Shown here one piece after another: positions 6,703-8,898 of a stretch of DNA of 8,898 nt. The number at the start of each line of letters is the position of its first letter. The first letter of the stretch is position 1. The position numbers and the translations under genes were made by a program. The notes below the pieces were generated by a model. That model searched no databases. It was not told where the DNA came from and saw only the letters and a program-made list of their open reading frames with translations. The DNA is from Actinomycetes bacterium. Lineage in GTDB: Bacteria; Actinomycetota; Actinomycetes; Actinomycetales; Cellulomonadaceae. The stretch lies in NCBI GenBank assembly GCA_023430425.1, contig JAEZAR010000230.1, positions 1-8,898 on the forward strand, written 5' to 3'.

Positions 6703-6716
6703 TGTTATCGCTCACA
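6703..6716. promoter_or_regulatory. Operator matching the araB operator, inverted
   Basis: TGTTATCGCTCACA reads TGTGAGCGATAACA on the other strand and differs from the araB operator (2347-2360) at one of 14 positions. It lies between the -35 boxes and the likely start codon of the DeoR gene, so binding should repress that gene. The same regulator probably controls both transcripts; whether it is the DeoR protein itself or a LacI-family protein encoded elsewhere is open. Confidence 0.65.
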
Positions 6717-6724
6717 CTCGGCGT

Positions 6725-7525
6725 GTGCTCAAGGAGGAGACCGACGTCCTGCCGGTCCTGGTGCGGCGCGAGCGGATGCTCAAGCTCATCGCGGACCGCG
6801 AGTTCGTCCGCGTGTCCGAGCTCGCCGAGACGTTCAACATCTCCGACGTCACCGTGCGGGCCGACCTGTCCTCCCTGCAGTCCACGCACGCGGTGCGCCG
6901 CGTCCGCGGCGGCGTCATGGCCCCGTCCCGCGCCAGCCGGCCCGAGCCGTCGTTCGAGGAGTCCCTCGTCGAGTTCGCGCATGAGAAGCAGCGGATCGGC
7001 GAGTACGCCGCCTCGCTGGTGCACTCGGGGATGTCCGTCTTCCTCGACGTCGGCACCACCACGACCGCCGTCGCCCGGGCCCTCGTCGCACGCGCCGACC
7101 TGGAGCGCGTCACGGTCGTCACCAACGGCCTCAACGTCGCCCTCGAGCTCGAGCGCGCGATGCCGCGGCTCGTCGTCGTCGTCACGGGCGGGACGCTGCG
7201 CAGGCTCCAGCACTCGCTCGTGAACCCGCTCGCCACCACGCTCCTGGAGCAGCTCCACGTCGACCTCGCGGTCGTCGGCTGCAACGGGGTCGACCCCGAG
7301 GGGTTCACCAACATCAACCTGCCCGAGGCCGAGGTGAAGCGGTCGGTGATCGCCGGCGCCCGGCGGACCGTCGTCGTCGCCGACGGCTCCAAGCTCGGGC
7401 AGACGCACCTCGGGCGCATCGCCCGGCTCGCCGACGTCGACTCGCTCGTCACCGGCCAGTCCGCCCCCTCGCACGAGGTGCGGCGGCTGCGGGCGGCGGG
7501 CCTCGACGTCGTGCGGCTCGAGTAG
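6725..7525 (+). CDS. DeoR-family sugar regulator of the arabinose/transport locus
   Basis: Cytoplasmic DNA-binding regulator responding, as usual for the family, to a sugar phosphate. From GTG 6725 it has 266 residues. The N-terminal winged helix-turn-helix is RRERMLKLIADREFVRVSEL followed by AETFNISDVTVRADL (34-48). The effector domain carries the DVGTTTTAVARAL phosphate-binding motif, VVTNGLNVALELE, LHVDLAVVGCNGVDPEGFTN, the EAEVKR helix and VVVADGSKLG. The frame remains open up to TTG 6689, but that start would lie in a -35 box and upstream of the 6703-6716 operator. GTG 6761 and ATG 6776 are later options. AAGGAGGAG (6731-6739) is a strong ribosome-site look-alike without a standard start codon at the right distance. 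The effector may be an arabinose-pathway intermediate; this is inference from the araBDA genes and shared operator. The binding-protein gene follows after 136 bp. Confidence 0.93.
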   Translation: MLKEETDVLPVLVRRERMLKLIADREFVRVSELAETFNISDVTVRADLSSLQSTHAVRRVRGGVMAPSRASRPEPSFEESLVEFAHEKQRIGEYAASLVHSGMSVFLDVGTTTTAVARALVARADLERVTVVTNGLNVALELERAMPRLVVVVTGGTLRRLQHSLVNPLATTLLEQLHVDLAVVGCNGVDPEGFTNINLPEAEVKRSVIAGARRTVVVADGSKLGQTHLGRIARLADVDSLVTGQSAPSHEVRRLRAAGLDVVRLE

Positions 7526-7534
7526 CCGCGACCC

Positions 7535-7565
7535 GGGGGGAGCAGGGCGAGCGGGGGGAGCAGGG
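7535..7565. repeat. Two direct copies of GGGGGGAGCAGGG
   Basis: The 13-base purine-rich unit occurs at 7535-7547 and 7553-7565, an 18-bp period, starting 9 bp after the DeoR stop. The rest of the 136-bp gap up to 7661 shows no clear promoter, operator or terminator, so the binding-protein gene may be read from the upstream promoter. The repeat's role, if any, is unknown. Confidence 0.5.
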
Positions 7566-7649
7566 AAGCGCAGGACTTCCTGGCCGGTCGGCGGTCAGGT
7601 CGCAAGGGTCGGTCCGCCGGACAGCCCCAACGCAGGAAGCAAGATCTCG

Positions 7650-7657
7650 AGGAGGAG
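7650..7657 (+). promoter_or_regulatory. Strong ribosome binding site of the sugar-binding protein gene
   Basis: AGGAGGAG ends 4 bases before the ATG at 7662 (AGGAGG core 6 bases away), a near-ideal site that fixes the start. It is the strongest such site in the window at usable spacing and fits a highly expressed binding protein. Confidence 0.8.
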
Positions 7658-7661
7658 ATTC

Positions 7662-8834
7662 ATGAGCACCAGGAAGTTCGCCGCTCTCGCGGCGGGCCTG
7701 ACGCTCGCCCTGTCCCTCACCGCGTGCGGTGGCGGCGGCGCGGGCAGCACGGAGGACGAGACCCCCGACGCCGGCGACGGCGGCACCACGGGCGAGGAGA
7801 GCGAGGGTGGTCTGATCGGCGTCGCGATGCCGACGCAGACGTCCGAGCGCTGGATCGCCGACGGCAACGCGGTCAAGGAGGGCCTGGAGGAGCTCGGCTA
7901 CGAGGTCGACCTCCAGTTCGCCAACGACGACATCCCGACGCAGACCCAGCAGATCGACCAGATGATCACCAACGGCGCCGAGGCGCTGATCATCGCGGCG
8001 ATCGACGGCACCGCCCTCACGAGCCAGCTCGAGGCCGCGGCGGCCGCGGGGATCCCCGTGATCTCCTACGACCGCCTCATCCGCGACTCGGAGAACGTCG
8101 ACTTCTACGTGACGTTCGACAACTACGACGTCGGCGTCCTGCAGGCCACGTCCCTGCTCGTGGGCCTCGGCCTGCTCAACGCGGACGGCTCCGAGGGCGA
8201 GGCCACCGGCCCGTTCAACATCGAGCTGTTCGCCGGCTCGCTCGACGACAACAACGCGTTCTTCTTCTTCAACGGCGCGATGGACACGCTCCAGCCGTAC
8301 TTCGACGACGGCACGCTGGTCGTCCCGTCCGGGCAGATGGACATCGAGCAGGTCAACATCCTGCGCTGGCAGCAGGAGACGGCCCAGCGCCGCATGGAGG
8401 ACCTGCTGACGTCGACGTACAACGACGGCACCCCGCTGCACGGCGTCCTGTCGCCGTACGACGGCCTGTCCCGCGGCATCATCACCGCGCTCCAGGGCGT
8501 GGGCATGGGCCCGACGATCGCCGAGGGCCTGCCGGTCGTCACCGGCCAGGACGCCGAGATCGCCTCCGTCAAGCTCATCGCCGACGGCGTGCAGTTCGCG
8601 TCGATCTTCAAGGACACCCGCAAGCTCGCCGCCCAGGCCATCGTGGCCGCCGAGGCGTACCTCAACGGCGAGGAGCCGGAGGCCAACGACACCGAGACGT
8701 ACGACAACGGCGTCAAGGTCGTCCCGTCCTACCTGCTCGAGTCGGACATCGTCTACGCGGACAACATCCAGCCGCTGCTGGTCGACTCCGGCTACTGGAC
8801 CGAGGAGGAGGTCGCGTCCGGCGTCGCCGAGTGA
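7662..8834 (+). CDS. chvE: ChvE-type sugar ABC importer substrate-binding lipoprotein
   Basis: Extracytoplasmic, membrane-anchored receptor delivering monosaccharides to an ABC importer. It has 390 residues. Signal peptide: basic MSTRK, hydrophobic stretch 7-20, and lipobox LTAC with lipidated Cys22. A Gly/Asp/Glu/Thr-rich linker (23-49) leads to the mature fold. Characteristic ChvE-family segments are IGVAMPTQTSERWIADG, QFANDDIPTQTQQIDQMI, IIAAIDGTAL, VISYDRLIRDSENVDFYVTF, FNIELFAGSLDDNNAFFFFN, VLSPYDGLSRGII, VVTGQDAEIASVKLI and NGVKVVPSYLL. ChvE of Agrobacterium binds several sugars, including arabinose, glucose and galactose; here L-arabinose is the likely main ligand by context. No importer ATPase or permease gene is in the window; they would be expected after 8898. 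A strong hairpin starts 7 bp after the stop. Confidence 0.95.
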   Translation: MSTRKFAALAAGLTLALSLTACGGGGAGSTEDETPDAGDGGTTGEESEGGLIGVAMPTQTSERWIADGNAVKEGLEELGYEVDLQFANDDIPTQTQQIDQMITNGAEALIIAAIDGTALTSQLEAAAAAGIPVISYDRLIRDSENVDFYVTFDNYDVGVLQATSLLVGLGLLNADGSEGEATGPFNIELFAGSLDDNNAFFFFNGAMDTLQPYFDDGTLVVPSGQMDIEQVNILRWQQETAQRRMEDLLTSTYNDGTPLHGVLSPYDGLSRGIITALQGVGMGPTIAEGLPVVTGQDAEIASVKLIADGVQFASIFKDTRKLAAQAIVAAEAYLNGEEPEANDTETYDNGVKVVPSYLLESDIVYADNIQPLLVDSGYWTEEEVASGVAE

Positions 8835-8841
8835 CCTGAGC

Positions 8842-8876
8842 GCCCGGCCCGGCGGTGCCCCACCGCCGGGCCGGGC
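8842..8876 (+). terminator. Perfect 16-bp-stem hairpin after the binding-protein gene
   Basis: GCCCGGCCCGGCGGTG (8842-8857) is exactly complementary to CACCGCCGGGCCGGGC (8861-8876), with a CCC loop. It starts 7 bp after the stop and has no T-run. In binding-protein operons such a hairpin often reduces, without abolishing, read-through into the membrane-component genes and protects the upstream mRNA from decay. Either partial or full termination is possible here. Confidence 0.75.
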
Positions 8877-8898
8877 ACCCCGGGCGGCGGCCGGGCAC

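Larger units (their letters stand above)
6405..6724. other. 320-bp non-coding regulatory region between araA and the DeoR gene
   Basis: No frame here looks like a real protein: short open frames such as 6483-6692 are Arg/Pro-rich, have no recognisable motif and run through the dyads. The stretch goes from a very G+C-rich part with hairpins and repeated CACCGCGG/CCGCGGTG blocks (6423-6631) to a relatively A/T-rich promoter-like part (6651-6716). Individual elements are listed separately. It probably ends the araBDA transcript and starts the regulator/transport transcript. Confidence 0.7.

Noticed and set aside
7449..8441. Minus-strand open frame opposite the binding-protein gene
   Set aside because: No motif, composition typical of an antisense shadow, and the opposite strand is a clear lipoprotein gene.
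1..8898. Mobile elements, CRISPR arrays, tRNA/rRNA, phage or toxin-antitoxin genes
   Set aside because: No transposase or integrase-like protein, no regularly spaced repeats, no cloverleaf or rRNA-like stretch seen; all strong open frames have other assignments.

Overview
The window comes from a very G+C-rich genome, with GTG starts, third positions almost always G or C, a likely leaderless gene and ABC/TetR and ChvE-type proteins of actinobacterial type. A cellulomonad-like actinomycete (order Micrococcales) is the best guess; this rests on protein style and composition, not on a marker gene.

Region 1 (1-2313) is a small export module. A TetR-family regulator reads rightward (1642-2313). 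A divergent pair reads leftward: an ABC ATPase (570-1538) and, overlapping it by 4 bp, a permease cut by the window start (1-573). The relatively A/T-rich gap between them carries two 9-bp palindromes of the form TGAC-N-GTCA, likely the TetR operators.

Region 2 (2314-6404) is an L-arabinose catabolic operon in the order kinase, epimerase, isomerase (araB, araD, araA). A TTGACA promoter box and a 14-bp operator sit just upstream. AraA converts L-arabinose to L-ribulose, the FGGY kinase phosphorylates it, and AraD epimerises L-ribulose 5-phosphate to D-xylulose 5-phosphate for the pentose phosphate pathway. The kinase is not of the E. coli AraB sequence type.

Region 3 (6405-6724) is about 320 bp without a convincing gene. 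It holds a hairpin after araA, several inverted repeats, two TTCG-N4-CGAA dyads and a second copy (13 of 14 bases, inverted) of the araB operator.

Region 4 (6725-8898) encodes a DeoR-family sugar regulator and then a ChvE-type sugar-binding lipoprotein, followed by a perfect 16-bp-stem hairpin. The ATPase and permease of that importer are probably just beyond the window. Together regions 2-4 look like one sugar regulon: uptake by the ChvE-type importer, conversion by AraA/kinase/AraD, and control through operators shared between the catabolic and the regulator/transport promoters. I saw no mobile element, CRISPR array, tRNA or rRNA. The most interesting content is the regulatory architecture of region 3 and the unusual kinase, not a new enzyme system.
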